The position numbers and the translations under genes were made by a program. The notes under the pieces are model-generated. The model was not told the origin of the DNA, made no database searches, and worked only from the letters and a program-made list of their open reading frames with translations. This document shows, one piece after another, positions 45,808 through 55,860 of a stretch of DNA of 64,000 nucleotides. The DNA comes from Agarivorans litoreus (GTDB lineage Bacteria > Pseudomonadota > Gammaproteobacteria > Enterobacterales > Celerinatantimonadaceae). Within the stretch, counting starts at the first letter, position 1; each line of letters starts with the position of its first letter. The stretch lies in the NCBI RefSeq assembly GCF_019649015.1, contig NZ_BLPI01000001.1:3033001-3097000 (forward strand). The letters are read 5' to 3'.

Positions 45808-47968
45808 GAGATGTACTAAGAAAGGGAGTAACCATCATTGATGGGAAACGCCTTTTGTCGTTAATCGACAAACACAAGCCGGAATTGATTCGCGAGATAT
45901 CTGGGGATAGTGCTTATATCGGAGAAAAGATAAAGCCAGCTTTATCAAATAAAGCTTTAATGGATGCTCTTCACCTTGGAGATACAAAGGAACTTTGTGA
46001 TATCTATTGTGAGACTAAATTAGAGCTGGGCAATGATCGCGAACGCAATAATAAAGAACTAGTTAAGTATGATTACACAACTACAAAAACAACCATTAGC
46101 TCTGAAACGGTTGATAAAGCAACGGCTATGGAAAAATCCTTTACATTGTTAACAGGTGTTGAACTATATGAAAAAGATTCTTTATCATTATTTAGAGCTT
46201 CACTTACTAAAAAAGAACGTCTAAAAAAACAAATTAGCATTTTGTCGGATGAAATTATAAATATTGCTAATAAAGTAAGAGAAAAAATATCTAAAAGTTC
46301 GTTCGCTAAAGTTTACCCCAACGTAGCCAGCTCAGATTTTGATGATTTTATAAAATCTGAATATAGACATGTAAATTTGGGCCCTGATGAATTTTCTGAC
46401 TTTTCAAGTGAAGTCTTTGAAATTAAATCTATGATGGAAGGTAGAGGAAAAAAACGAGATGAAGTTGAGAAACTCAGAGGTCAAGATTCTCTTATTGAAA
46501 CTAGTGTAACCATTAATTATAACAGTAGCATCCTATGCCAGTTACTTAATGAGTCAATTGACAAGCTAGTTCATTATGAAAATACAACAATAACAGATAT
46601 TAAGGATTACTTGTTAATATCTCAAAAAATAGAATGTTTCTATAAAATCATTGAATCTATGAACTTAGATTTCAAGCAATCTTCAGAAGTTATACCAAGA
46701 ACTAGCAGTAAAGTGTCAATTACCGAAGTTTTCCAGTCCAGCTTAAATGTTATTGTATTAGGGGATGCGGGTTCAGGAAAAACGACTAACCTCCAAGTAT
46801 ATACAAAGTCGCTATTGGAGAGTTCCAAAAAAAACCTCGTAATTTACTTAACTCTCAACGACTTAGCTTTCTATGCTTTAAAATCGGACGAACGATGCTT
46901 GACCAAAGGGATTTGGTATTACTTAGCGGAATTGAGTGTTAACAACTTTTCATTTTTTACTTTAAAAGAGCATTTAAAGAATAAAAAAGTATGTTTGGTT
47001 CTTGACAGTATTGATGAAGCAGTTGTACAGCATGATTGGATCGTTTCATCTTTGAATGAGTTTTCAGTTTTATATAGCAACTGCCAAATCATTACATCCT
47101 CAAGGTTTACTGTTTCTGATCTACACACGTTAGGGTTCGTGAGCATCTCTTTATTACCATTTGACCGGGGGCAGAAAGAAGAGTTCTTTGAAAAGTGGTT
47201 CTCCGAGAGACCTGAGTTAGTTAAAGAAATTCTTTGTCATCTAGATAGTCGCCCAAAACTAGACAGGGTGATTACAAACCCTCTGTCTGCAACAATTATG
47301 GCTTCTCTTCAAGACTCGGCCGTACCTTTACCTAATACGGAAGCTTCACTATATAAAAAGAGGTTTGAGTTGCTCAGCGGTCTTTTCGACAAGTTCAAAG
47401 GTGTTAATCGAATGACTTCTTCACCGGAAGTCATTTTGAAGTGCAGTAGAGAGCTTGCCTATCATATGCATGATCGAAAGTGTAGAGAGCTTTGCAAAGA
47501 AGATATTATTGTTTTTCTCACCAAAAATTTACACGATGAAAGAATAGCCAATGAAGTATATGCTGAGCTTATAACACCATGTGAAATTCTGTTGGTAAAC
47601 CCAAATGGAAAATACGGTTTTGGTCATTTAAGGTTTCAAGAGTATCTAGCATCTGAACAACTAGTTAATCTTAGAAAAATAAGACTAGACAAAATGCTTG
47701 TTTCGTCTTGGTGGCACGACGTTTTCCTTCTGTATGCTCAACACGCATATGAAATTGAATGGTTAGTTGACTATGCGACAAATAACGAAATGACAAGAAA
47801 AACACATAAATTGTTGTTGAATATAACTTCTCATCGTCCTCCCGCTGAAGAAAAAAAACTAAATCAACGTATAGAAATTGCATTTAAGCAGGAGTTAGAT
47901 GGTTTACTCTATTAGATTATCCTATAAACTTTAGCTGCTCATTTCTGGAATGAAGCTAAAAATAGAGG

Positions 47969-47985
47969 GGGCAGAGTAACTTTAA
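47969..47985 (-). repeat. Right copy of inverted repeat flanking the NACHT gene
   Basis: GGGGCAGAGTAACTTTAA region, the inverse of 44178-44194. Beyond it, 47986-48164 has no ORF. Confidence 0.65.
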
Positions 47986-48164
47986 ATATCAGCCCTTTAG
48001 TACCTTGGTCTTATTGGGTTACCTGTTCTTTAAGTTACGTTATCATTCATTTTGTATTTTATTTAAAGGATGATTCAATCCCCCCTTTCATTTCAAACTC
48101 ACTTCCTGCCATTTTAGCATTCACTCCCGAAGCAGTAACATCTCTCAGATCAGGGGGCGCTTAC

Positions 48165-49676
48165 TTAAAAATCACTTATCACATTAAACGCTCTAAATTC
48201 GTCGTAGGCGTATTGGTCTGTCATGCCGCTGATGTAGTCGATAATCAGCCTTGTGCGGTAGTAAAACTCGCGACATTGTTCGTTGCCAAACTCATCGCTT
48301 ATGGGCTCTTCCGTCATGGCTTTTTGATAGGCTGCTAAATGTTTAGCCGGCAGCTTTTTGAATAGGCGCTGTATATAAGCAGAGCTTTTTTCTTTGGGTT
48401 TTGTGTTATCTACTAAGTATTCAAACTGGTCTTGGCTTAGCGCAAGTAGCGGTTGGTAACAGGCCATTAAGCCTGAGATAATTTGGTAGCCTTGTAGTTC
48501 GCGGGCTTCTACTTCTGGGTGGCAAAAGCAACGCTCTAGCGCGACGCTTTTAAAGGTTTCAACTATGAGGTGGTTTACGCTGCCATCTTCAATTAGCGCG
48601 CGGTTTAAGTTGCCTTGGTAAACCGCCTCTAAGTTTGCCACAAACTGATTTTTGGCATGTTCGGGCAAGCGTTGGTTTACTGCTACGCGTAGGTAAACAA
48701 AAAACATCGAGTCTCTTTCTTCATCACTCAGCTGTGGTTTTTTACTTTGGTGAGCAAAGTCGAGAATGGTGTCCATTTCTTTTGGTTTGCTGCAGCCATG
48801 TTCACTGCTTAGTTTGGCAAAGGTGGCTAATAGGGCGTGCTTTAGTTCTTTAATGCTCAGCACGCCTTTTTCTATGGCGTCTTCTAAGTCGGCAATGCCG
48901 TAAGACACATCATCGGCCGCTTCCATAATGTAAGAAAACGGCGAGCGGCAGAATTGGTCTATGTCTAAGCTATTGCGAATATCTTGAATGTAGTTTTGCT
49001 CGCTAAGGTAGTAACCTACCTTCTTTTTTAAGTAATTAAACGGTGCACTTTTATCTGGCTTAGCTTCAGTTCCGCAGCGGGTGTATTTGAGTATGCCAGA
49101 GGCTTGCGAGTAGGTGAGGTTGAGCTTTAATAAGGAGTGAATAAGCCGAATGCCTTGGGCGTTGCCCTCGAAGCTGACTAGATCTCGGTGAATCGCTTCT
49201 GGCAGAGTTTGTTTCGGTTTTTTGTTCTGGTCTTCATCTAACTCTGTTGCTTGAGAGCTTTGGTAAAGGCTATTGAGGTTTTCATTTAGCCAATCAATTA
49301 AGGCTTCTTCACCAAAGTGGCCAAAGGGCGGGTTGCCAATGTCGTGCATTAAACAGGACATTTCAACAATGCTTTCTAATTGCCGTTCTAGCCCTTTAAG
49401 TTGATAGCTGTTTTGTTCATCTACTAAGGCTTCGCAAATGAGCTGAGAAATATAGCGACCCACTTGCTGTACTTCTAAAGAGTGGGTAAGGCGACTGCGC
49501 ACTGCGGCGTTGCGCTCTAAAGGGAATACTTGGGTCTTTTGCTGCAAACGCCGAACCGCTGCGCTGTTAATAATGCGGCCTCGGTCGCTTTCAAACTTCT
49601 TTAAGTCGGCATTAAGATCTGGCTTAGCTGGGTAGGGCCGAGTACCGAGAATTTTGCTAGCGAAATTTACTGTCAT
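48165..49676 (-). CDS. dgt: dGTP triphosphohydrolase
   Basis: A 503-residue HD-domain enzyme matching E. coli Dgt (505). It removes the triphosphate from dGTP. Visible: FESDRGRIINSAAVRRLQQK, FPLERNAAVRSRLTHSLEVQ (first His), CLMHDIGNPPFGHFGE (HD pair, about 117-132), HRDLVSFEGNAQG and FSYIMEAADDVSYGIADLED. Dgt-like enzymes can limit phage replication by draining dGTP; others tune dNTP pools. It is transcribed toward the NACHT gene but separated by about 250 bp. Confidence 0.96.
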   Translation of the reverse strand: MTVNFASKILGTRPYPAKPDLNADLKKFESDRGRIINSAAVRRLQQKTQVFPLERNAAVRSRLTHSLEVQQVGRYISQLICEALVDEQNSYQLKGLERQLESIVEMSCLMHDIGNPPFGHFGEEALIDWLNENLNSLYQSSQATELDEDQNKKPKQTLPEAIHRDLVSFEGNAQGIRLIHSLLKLNLTYSQASGILKYTRCGTEAKPDKSAPFNYLKKKVGYYLSEQNYIQDIRNSLDIDQFCRSPFSYIMEAADDVSYGIADLEDAIEKGVLSIKELKHALLATFAKLSSEHGCSKPKEMDTILDFAHQSKKPQLSDEERDSMFFVYLRVAVNQRLPEHAKNQFVANLEAVYQGNLNRALIEDGSVNHLIVETFKSVALERCFCHPEVEARELQGYQIISGLMACYQPLLALSQDQFEYLVDNTKPKEKSSAYIQRLFKKLPAKHLAAYQKAMTEEPISDEFGNEQCREFYYRTRLIIDYISGMTDQYAYDEFRAFNVISDF

Positions 49677-49958
49677 ACTCTAAGCCGCTCTCTATCAATT
49701 AGAGTATTTATACTGCTGTATTATCAATAGAAAATCAATTAGTGAGGTTTTTGAAAATAGTAGTTTGGATCATTATTGAGAAGTGGCTGGCGTTGATAAC
49801 AGTGGGAGTGATGTTTTTATATTTACTTGCGATATAGGCGACGGTTTTAGCGTGGTATTTACGGCCTTGGCGGTTACACTAAGCCGCTTAGCTGGTGAGT
49901 ATTTACTCCCAGTATTACAGTGCTTTTATTAAAGCACCTTGTTTTATAAGGCTTGTTT

Positions 49959-51245
49959 ATGTCGTTTAGTGCGTTAGGTTTGTGTGATGCTTTGCTAAAA
50001 GCTGTTGCAGAGCAGGGTTATACCACGCCGTCATCAATACAGCTTGAAGCGATTCCGGCTGTGTTAAGCCAGCGTGATGTTATGGCGGCAGCACAAACTG
50101 GCACCGGTAAAACGGCCGCTTTTACCTTGCCAATGGTGCAGCTGTTAGCGGGTGGGAACAAGCCACAGGCTTTAGCGGTGCGGGCATTAGTGATTGCCCC
50201 AACTCGAGAGCTGGCTGCACAAGTTGCCGAAAGTGTTAAAAACTACAGCAGCAAGATGAACATTAGCACTGCTGCGGTATTTGGTGGGGTGAGGATTGAG
50301 CCGCAAATCGCTCAGTTGCAAGACGGAGTAGACGTGCTGGTGGCGACGCCGGGTAGATTGCTTGATCTTTATAAACAACAGGCTGTTAAGTTTGAGCAGC
50401 TTGAGATTTTAGTGCTTGATGAAGCAGACCGGATGTTGGATTTAGGCTTTATCGACGATATTCGGAGTATTCAAAGCTTACTGCCTAAACTGCGCCAAAC
50501 TTTACTGTTCTCTGCCACCTTTTCTCAACCGATTAAGGCACTAGCCAGGGGCATGCTTAATGACCCCAAGCTTATTGAAGTAACCGCAGTAAATAGCACC
50601 GTTGATACGGTTAAACAGCGTATTCATCCGGTAGATAAAGCACGTAAAAACGCCTTGTTAATTCACCTGCTTAAAAAGCATAAATGGCCGCAAGTGCTGG
50701 TGTTTAGTCGCACTAAACGCGGTGCCGATGCTTTGGTCTCTCAGTTGGCGAATGTGGGGATTACGGCTGCATCTATTCATGCAAACCGCACCCAACATGC
50801 GCGAACCAATGCCTTAGAGGGCTTTAAAGGTGGCAGCATAAAAGTGCTGGTGGCTACCGATATCGCTTCGCGAGGCATTGATGTTAGCCAACTGCCATGT
50901 GTGATTAATGTTGATTTACCTTATGTTGCAGAGGACTACGTGCATCGTATTGGTCGCACCGGGCGTGCTGGAGCCTCTGGTTTGGCGATTTCATTGTTTA
51001 GTGAAGACGAATCTAAACAGCTAAAGGCAATAGAACGACTGATTGGCCGCCAGTTTACATTGGATGTTATTCCGCGTTTTGCTCCTACTCAAAAACAGCC
51101 AGAACCGCCTAGCGATGACGACGATGTGTATGGCAATTTTGAGCCAGATCCCGTTGCGGATTACAAAGGTAAATCGAAAGGGCGAGGAAGTCGCAGTGGG
51201 AAAAGCTCTAGCAGGAGTGCTAAAAGTAACAAGCGGACAAGGTAG
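49959..51245 (+). CDS. DEAD-box RNA helicase, RhlE-like
   Basis: From the ATG at 49959 the product is 428 residues. Motifs in order: Q motif TPSSIQ, Walker A AAQTGTGKT, APTRELA, TPGRLLD, DEAD, SAT, and the C-terminal helicase HRIGRTGRAG. A basic Arg/Ser/Lys tail ends the protein, as in RhlE and related cold-active helicases. AAGG precedes the ATG by about seven bases; the TTG two codons upstream is less likely. Confidence 0.95.
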   Translation: MSFSALGLCDALLKAVAEQGYTTPSSIQLEAIPAVLSQRDVMAAAQTGTGKTAAFTLPMVQLLAGGNKPQALAVRALVIAPTRELAAQVAESVKNYSSKMNISTAAVFGGVRIEPQIAQLQDGVDVLVATPGRLLDLYKQQAVKFEQLEILVLDEADRMLDLGFIDDIRSIQSLLPKLRQTLLFSATFSQPIKALARGMLNDPKLIEVTAVNSTVDTVKQRIHPVDKARKNALLIHLLKKHKWPQVLVFSRTKRGADALVSQLANVGITAASIHANRTQHARTNALEGFKGGSIKVLVATDIASRGIDVSQLPCVINVDLPYVAEDYVHRIGRTGRAGASGLAISLFSEDESKQLKAIERLIGRQFTLDVIPRFAPTQKQPEPPSDDDDVYGNFEPDPVADYKGKSKGRGSRSGKSSSRSAKSNKRTR

Positions 51246-51325
51246 ACAAGTTATCGTTAATGCGACGTTGACAAGGTTACCTTCACATGCAAAATTTCAC
51301 ATATATAAATAAATGAATATGAGCG

Positions 51326-51652
51326 ATGAATCCTCAATTATTTTATAAATGCCTCGCTGATGATGTTCGCCTAAAAGCCTTAATGATTATTGCCGAGGCT
51401 GGTGAGGCCTGTGTCTGTGATTTGATGCAAGCCTTGCAGCTCGACCAACCAAAGACTTCTCGCCATTTAGCGCAGTTACGCAAATGCCAAGTATTGCTCG
51501 ATCAGCGGCGCGGCAAGTGGGTGTATTACCAATTACACCCTGAGTTACCAAGCTGGGCCGAGCGGGTGTTGCGAGAGACTCAAGCCAATAACAAAGACTA
51601 CTACCAAGCAGAGTTAGCGCGCTTTGAAGCGAATAAACAACGGCTTTGTTAG
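51326..51652 (+). CDS. arsR: ArsR-family arsenic-responsive repressor
   Basis: A 108-residue winged helix protein. The As(III)-binding motif CVCDL is at about 30-34 (GEACVCDLMQAL), and the recognition helix QPKTSRHLAQLR follows. It precedes an arsenite exporter gene by 53 bp, so it likely represses both. Confidence 0.93.
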   Translation: MNPQLFYKCLADDVRLKALMIIAEAGEACVCDLMQALQLDQPKTSRHLAQLRKCQVLLDQRRGKWVYYQLHPELPSWAERVLRETQANNKDYYQAELARFEANKQRLC

Positions 51653-51705
51653 TGGATTAATCACAGAACCCACCTACACAGGTAGCTGGGGAAGAAGGTA
51701 ATAAA

Positions 51706-52722
51706 ATGGGATTATTTGATCGATATTTAACAGTATGGGTAGGTTTAGCCATTGTTGTTGGCATTGCTGCCGGTAGCCTAGTGCCTGAGGTATTTGCGCT
51801 AGTGGCTGGCCTTGAGTTTGCACATGTTAACTTGGTGATTGCCTTACTTATTTGGCTAATGATTTATCCGATGATGGTGCAAATTGATTTTTCATCGATT
51901 AAAGATGTGGGTAAAAAACCAAAAGGTTTGCTGCTTACCATTGTGATTAATTGGCTGATTAAACCCTTTAGCATGGCGTTGCTAGGCTGGTTGTTTTTTA
52001 AAGGTATATTTGCCGATTGGGTAGACCCAAGCACCGCGACTGAATATATCGCTGGCATGATCTTGCTTGGCGTAGCACCGTGTACTGCGATGGTATTTGT
52101 GTGGAGCCAGCTTACCAAAGGCGACGCTAACTATACCTTAGTGCAGGTATCGATTAACGACGTAATTATGATCTTTGCCTTTGCGCCAATAGCCGGCTTT
52201 TTGCTTGGGGTGAGTGATATTAAGGTACCTTGGAATACCTTGCTATTGTCGGTGGTATTGTACGTTGTAGTACCACTAATAGCAGGGGCGATTACCCGTA
52301 AAAAGCTAGATAAAAGCAATGACCACTCACGGTTAAATCAGTTTTTGGCCACTATGAAGCCTTGGTCGATTATTGGTTTGCTGGCCACTGTAGTGTTGTT
52401 GTTTGGCTTTCAATCGGAAACAATATTAGCCAAGCCTGAAGCCATTGTTCTTATCGCTATTCCTTTGCTTATTCAAACCTATGGCATTTTTGCGCTGGCT
52501 TATTGGTTAGCCAAGCGCATGCGTTTGCCACATAACATTGCTGCCCCAGCTTGCATGATTGGCACCTCTAACTTTTTTGAGTTAGCAGTAGCGGTAGCCA
52601 TATCGTTGTTTGGTTTGCACTCTGGTGCTGCGCTAGCCACCGTAGTTGGTGTATTGGTTGAAGTGCCGGTAATGCTCTCTTTGGTATGGTTTGCTAACCG
52701 CACCCGCCATTGGTTTAGTTAA
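51706..52722 (+). CDS. ACR3-type arsenite efflux transporter
   Basis: A 338-residue membrane protein with about ten helices. It has the ACR3 residues in [15 protein letters not shown] (Cys essential for As(III) export) and the preceding [11 protein letters not shown] block. It belongs to the bile/arsenite permease family. A separate arsC reductase is not nearby, so export of arsenite alone is inferred. Confidence 0.94.
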   Translation: MGLFDRYLTVWVGLAIVVGIAAGSLVPEVFALVAGLEFAHVNLVIALLIWLMIYPMMVQIDFSSIKDVGKKPKGLLLTIVINWLIKPFSMALLGWLFFKGIFADWVDPSTATEYIAGMILLGVAPCTAMVFVWSQLTKGDANYTLVQVSINDVIMIFAFAPIAGFLLGVSDIKVPWNTLLLSVVLYVVVPLIAGAITRKKLDKSNDHSRLNQFLATMKPWSIIGLLATVVLLFGFQSETILAKPEAIVLIAIPLLIQTYGIFALAYWLAKRMRLPHNIAAPACMIGTSNFFELAVAVAISLFGLHSGAALATVVGVLVEVPVMLSLVWFANRTRHWFS

Positions 52723-52746
52723 GCTAGGTCGACTTATCTCCCTGCT

Positions 52747-53658
52747 CTAAGCAGTGGGGAGAGTGACAATTTGGTTGTTCTGAACATCTTCCACCGCAAA
52801 ATCTATCAATGCTCTTACCTTACGAGGCAGCACATTACCGTTTAGGTAAACCGCAAACAGCGGATGCATTGGCAGTTGGTAGTTTTCGAGCAGCCGCACC
52901 AGCTTTCCTTCACTTAGCTCTTTATGTAAAACAAAATTTGGGCATAGTGCTACTCCGCAACCATCCACTGCCCAGTCTCGGGCAATATTGGCACTATTCA
53001 CCATTAGGTTTCGTGAAGGATGAAAGGTGTATTCTTGGCCGTTTTGCTGGAATACCCAACGTTTAGCATTGCGCCTATTGGTGTCAATGATACAAGTATG
53101 GGCATCTAGGTCATCAGGAGTAAGGGGAGCGCCTTTAAGATTTAAGTAGCCGGGTGAGGCCACCAAGTGGCTGGTAAATTCAAACAGCTTGCGGGCTTTT
53201 AATGTGACTACATCAGGCATGCCTACTCGAAACGCTAAGTCGAAACCATCACTTGCTAGATCTACATGTTCGTCACTTAAGCGTAGGTCAATGCTTAGCT
53301 CAGGGTGGGTGGCCGCGAAGCGACTCAATAAACCTTTTATGTAGATTTCACCAAGAGTAACCGGTGCAGCTATTCGTAATATACCGCTTAGGCCTTTCGC
53401 TTCTTCACCAATGCCTGTGAGTAAATCATCCAATTCATCTAATAAGGCAGGCACGCGATTAAGTAGCTGCTGACCCGAAGGTGTAAGCCCCACTTTTCTG
53501 GTAGTGCGTTGTAACAGGCGAGCGCCAAGCTTGGTTTCTAATTCCGCTACGTATTTTGAGGTGAGTCGGTTGGATACGCCTAAGCGTTTTGCCGCTTCGG
53601 TAAATGAACCGGTTTGCGCCGTAGCAACAAATGCCTTTAAGCCGTCAATCAAGTCCAT
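52747..53658 (-). CDS. LysR-family regulator
   Basis: A 303-residue regulator with N-terminal winged HTH (AFVATAQTGSFTEAAKRLGV) and a C-terminal effector domain like those of CrgA/AaeR-type members (LQRTTRKVGLTPSG). It is divergent from the DOPA dioxygenase gene with about 150 bp between, so it probably regulates that pair of genes. Confidence 0.92.
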   Translation of the reverse strand: MDLIDGLKAFVATAQTGSFTEAAKRLGVSNRLTSKYVAELETKLGARLLQRTTRKVGLTPSGQQLLNRVPALLDELDDLLTGIGEEAKGLSGILRIAAPVTLGEIYIKGLLSRFAATHPELSIDLRLSDEHVDLASDGFDLAFRVGMPDVVTLKARKLFEFTSHLVASPGYLNLKGAPLTPDDLDAHTCIIDTNRRNAKRWVFQQNGQEYTFHPSRNLMVNSANIARDWAVDGCGVALCPNFVLHKELSEGKLVRLLENYQLPMHPLFAVYLNGNVLPRKVRALIDFAVEDVQNNQIVTLPTA

Positions 53659-53806
53659 GCCAATTACCTATTAAGAACATATGAAGGATAGTCATTCTAT
53701 ATCTTCTCCATTGTGAGGTGAATCTCTTAGGCTGATAATTGCTGCATTACTGTTTAATGCTTCGCTCAAGCCAAATGGCACTGGGCCGAAGGGAGAAAGA
53801 AGCGAG

Positions 53807-54628
53807 ATGGCTACTCTGCAAAGCTTAAATATACTTGGTGCTAAAGCGACGACGCCACCCATGCCGGTGGTGTTTATTGGCCATGGCAATCCGATGAATG
53901 CCCTAGAGGAGAATCGCTTCACCCAAAGTTGGTCGCAGCTTGGGCAAACCTTAACTAGGCCGCAGGCAATATTGATGATTTCCGCTCACTGGATGACCAA
54001 GGGAATAAATCTGGTAGATAGCTCCGCCAAGCCTAAAACCATTCACGATTTTTACGGCTTTCCTGATGCTTTATTTGCCGAGCGCTATCCTGCCATTGGT
54101 AACCCCTTGTTGGCGCAGCAGCTCACTGAGCTGTTAAGTGATCATCAGCTGCAAACCGATAGTAGCTGGGGGCTTGATCATGGTGCTTGGTCGGTATTGA
54201 AATGGATGTATCCAGCAGCAGATGTTCCAGTATTTCAGCTCTCTATCGACGTTTCACAAAACTTGAGCTGGCACTTCGCTTTAGGTCGTAGCTTGTCAGT
54301 GCTGCGTCGCCAAGGGGTGATGATTATCGGCTCGGGCAATATTGTACATAATTTAGCGGCGCTAAAGCCCAGCTCCCAACCTTATGAATGGGCAGAAGAG
54401 TTTGATGCCTTTTTTGCTAAACGCTTAGCACAACGAGAGTTTTCTGACTTAGTCAACCCAGCAGCCATGGGCGGCTTAATGCGCATGGCTAACCCAAGTT
54501 TAGAGCACTATATCCCAGCGATTACTGTGGCTGGTGCGTCAAGTAAACAAGATCATTTAAGCGTGGTAAGCGAAGGTTTTGACCTTGGTGCGTTATCCAT
54601 GCGCTCGTTTGTTTTTCATCAGGTTTAA
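53807..54628 (+). CDS. 4,5-DOPA-dioxygenase-like extradiol enzyme
   Basis: A 273-residue protein of the LigB/YgiD family. Metal and catalytic His are in FIGHGNPMNAL, ISAHWMT and SWGLDHGAWSVLKWMYP, with IGSGNIVHNL near 173. The enzyme opens catechol rings. It lies 20 bp before the glutathionyl-hydroquinone reductase gene. Confidence 0.92.
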   Translation: MATLQSLNILGAKATTPPMPVVFIGHGNPMNALEENRFTQSWSQLGQTLTRPQAILMISAHWMTKGINLVDSSAKPKTIHDFYGFPDALFAERYPAIGNPLLAQQLTELLSDHQLQTDSSWGLDHGAWSVLKWMYPAADVPVFQLSIDVSQNLSWHFALGRSLSVLRRQGVMIIGSGNIVHNLAALKPSSQPYEWAEEFDAFFAKRLAQREFSDLVNPAAMGGLMRMANPSLEHYIPAITVAGASSKQDHLSVVSEGFDLGALSMRSFVFHQV

Positions 54629-54648
54629 GATTGAATGAGGAGTTACTT

Positions 54649-55617
54649 ATGTTAGTAAATGGAGTATGGACGGAAGACTGGCAGCCTTTGCAAAAAGCGG
54701 ATGAACAGGGGCGTTTTGTTAGGCAAACTTCTGGGTTTCGCCATTGGATCACCGCTGATGGTAGCCCTGGTCCAACTGGTGAGGGTGGCTTTAAAGCCGA
54801 AGCTGGGCGTTACAGATTATACGTGGCCTTAATTTGCCCTTGGGCATCGCGCACGCTGATTGCACGTAAGTTAAAAGGCTTAGATGCGCTAATCCCTGTT
54901 ACGGTGCTTAACCCTAGTTTAACCCCGCAAGGTTGGCGTTTTGGCGGCTACCAAGGTGCAGATCAAGACCCGTTGTTCTCTGCTAATTACCTACACCAAA
55001 TTTATACTCAGGCTGATCCTAACTTTACCGGAAGAGCCACCGTGCCAGTGCTCTGGGACATGCAGCAAAATGTGATAGTGAATAACGAAAGTGCTGACAT
55101 TCTGCGCATGTTCGATAGCGCCTTTGAGGAATTAGCACCCTCTAAAATTCGCCTTTATCCAGAGCAACATAGTGAAGAGATTGATGCCCTAAATACGCGA
55201 ATTTATCACCAGTTTAATAACGGCGTTTATAAAGCTGGTTTTACTCAGTCGCAAACGGCTTACGAAGAAGCGGTAAAGGGGGTATTTGAAGTATTAGAGG
55301 AGCTGGAACAAAGGCTAGCAAAGCAGCAATACTTAGTTGGGGATACGCTTACCGAAACCGATATTCGCACCTTTGTAACGTTAATACGTTTCGATGTCGC
55401 CTATTACGGCCTCTTTAAAACTAATCGCAAACAAGTTGCCGATTACCCCAAGTTATCAGCGTACATGCAACGAATATTAGCCATACCTGGTGTGGCTGAG
55501 ACGGTGAATATTGACCATATTACTCGCGGATATTATTCGATTAGGGCTTTAAACCCTTCTGGAGTGCGCCCAATAGGACCTGCGCATATAGATGCTTTAA
55601 TGGCGGCGCTAGCCTAG
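54649..55617 (+). CDS. Glutathionyl-hydroquinone reductase (YqjG-like)
   Basis: From the ATG at 54649 (GAGGAG six bases upstream) the product is 322 residues. It is a Xi-class glutathione transferase: FRHWITADGSPGPTG, catalytic Cys in LYVALICPWASRTLI (about 55), and C-terminal TETDIRTFVTLIRFD. It reduces glutathionyl quinones. Its pairing with an extradiol dioxygenase suggests aromatic detoxification. Confidence 0.93.
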   Translation: MLVNGVWTEDWQPLQKADEQGRFVRQTSGFRHWITADGSPGPTGEGGFKAEAGRYRLYVALICPWASRTLIARKLKGLDALIPVTVLNPSLTPQGWRFGGYQGADQDPLFSANYLHQIYTQADPNFTGRATVPVLWDMQQNVIVNNESADILRMFDSAFEELAPSKIRLYPEQHSEEIDALNTRIYHQFNNGVYKAGFTQSQTAYEEAVKGVFEVLEELEQRLAKQQYLVGDTLTETDIRTFVTLIRFDVAYYGLFKTNRKQVADYPKLSAYMQRILAIPGVAETVNIDHITRGYYSIRALNPSGVRPIGPAHIDALMAALA

Positions 55618-55654
55618 TGTTATCACTTAAACAAAGTAGTGTTTACAACAGTTT

Positions 55655-55668
55655 TGTAAGCGCTTCCT
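55655..55668. promoter_or_regulatory. LacI-type operator, distal copy
   Basis: TGTAAGCGCTTCCT is an imperfect match of the site at 55807. It lies about 190 bp before the GH30 start. Confidence 0.6.
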
Positions 55669-55806
55669 TTTGTTTGGGCTGTCAAAAGGACGATACATCG
55701 ATATGTCCTCTTGAATATATCTACTTTAGGTCTTTTATTTAAAGGGATTTTGGCGTTTTTTGTTTTTTATCTGTTTATTTATTTTGTGATTCAGGAGGAT
55801 TGAAAA

Positions 55807-55820
55807 AGAAAGCGCTTTCA
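55807..55820. promoter_or_regulatory. LacI-type operator, proximal copy
   Basis: AGAAAGCGCTTTCA contains the perfect palindrome GAAAGCGCTTTC with the central CG of LacI/GalR-family operators, 41 bp before the GH30 start. No LacI gene is in this window. Confidence 0.75.
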
Positions 55821-55860
55821 TTATAGTCTGTGGGCAGTTTAGGTAAATAAGGTTGGGCTA

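Larger units (their letters stand above)
44336..47915 (+). pseudogene. Mrr-like nuclease / NACHT NTPase defence-type gene, split by IS630
   Basis: Two coding segments, 44336-44708 and 45808-47915, belong to one gene. Removing 44709-45805 and one TA joins HSGAY to RDVLRKGVTIIDGKR in frame: 2481 bp, 826 residues. Residues about 25-65 carry a PD-(D/E)XK site (GGGCEKGRDIII, then GVQVKK). A helical region follows. The NACHT Walker A LGDAGSGKTT is at 442-451 and Walker B CLVLDSIDEAV near 519. About 300 residues follow. Such proteins sense phage and trigger an attached nuclease. The gene is AT-rich compared with gcvP. Interrupted, it encodes a 136-residue nuclease fragment and a 715-residue NACHT ORF with a TTG start inside the IS. 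Confidence 0.92.

Noticed and set aside
45768-47915. A stand-alone 715-residue NACHT gene
   Set aside because: Its first codons lie in the IS630 element; the frame joins exactly to the upstream nuclease fragment when the element is removed.
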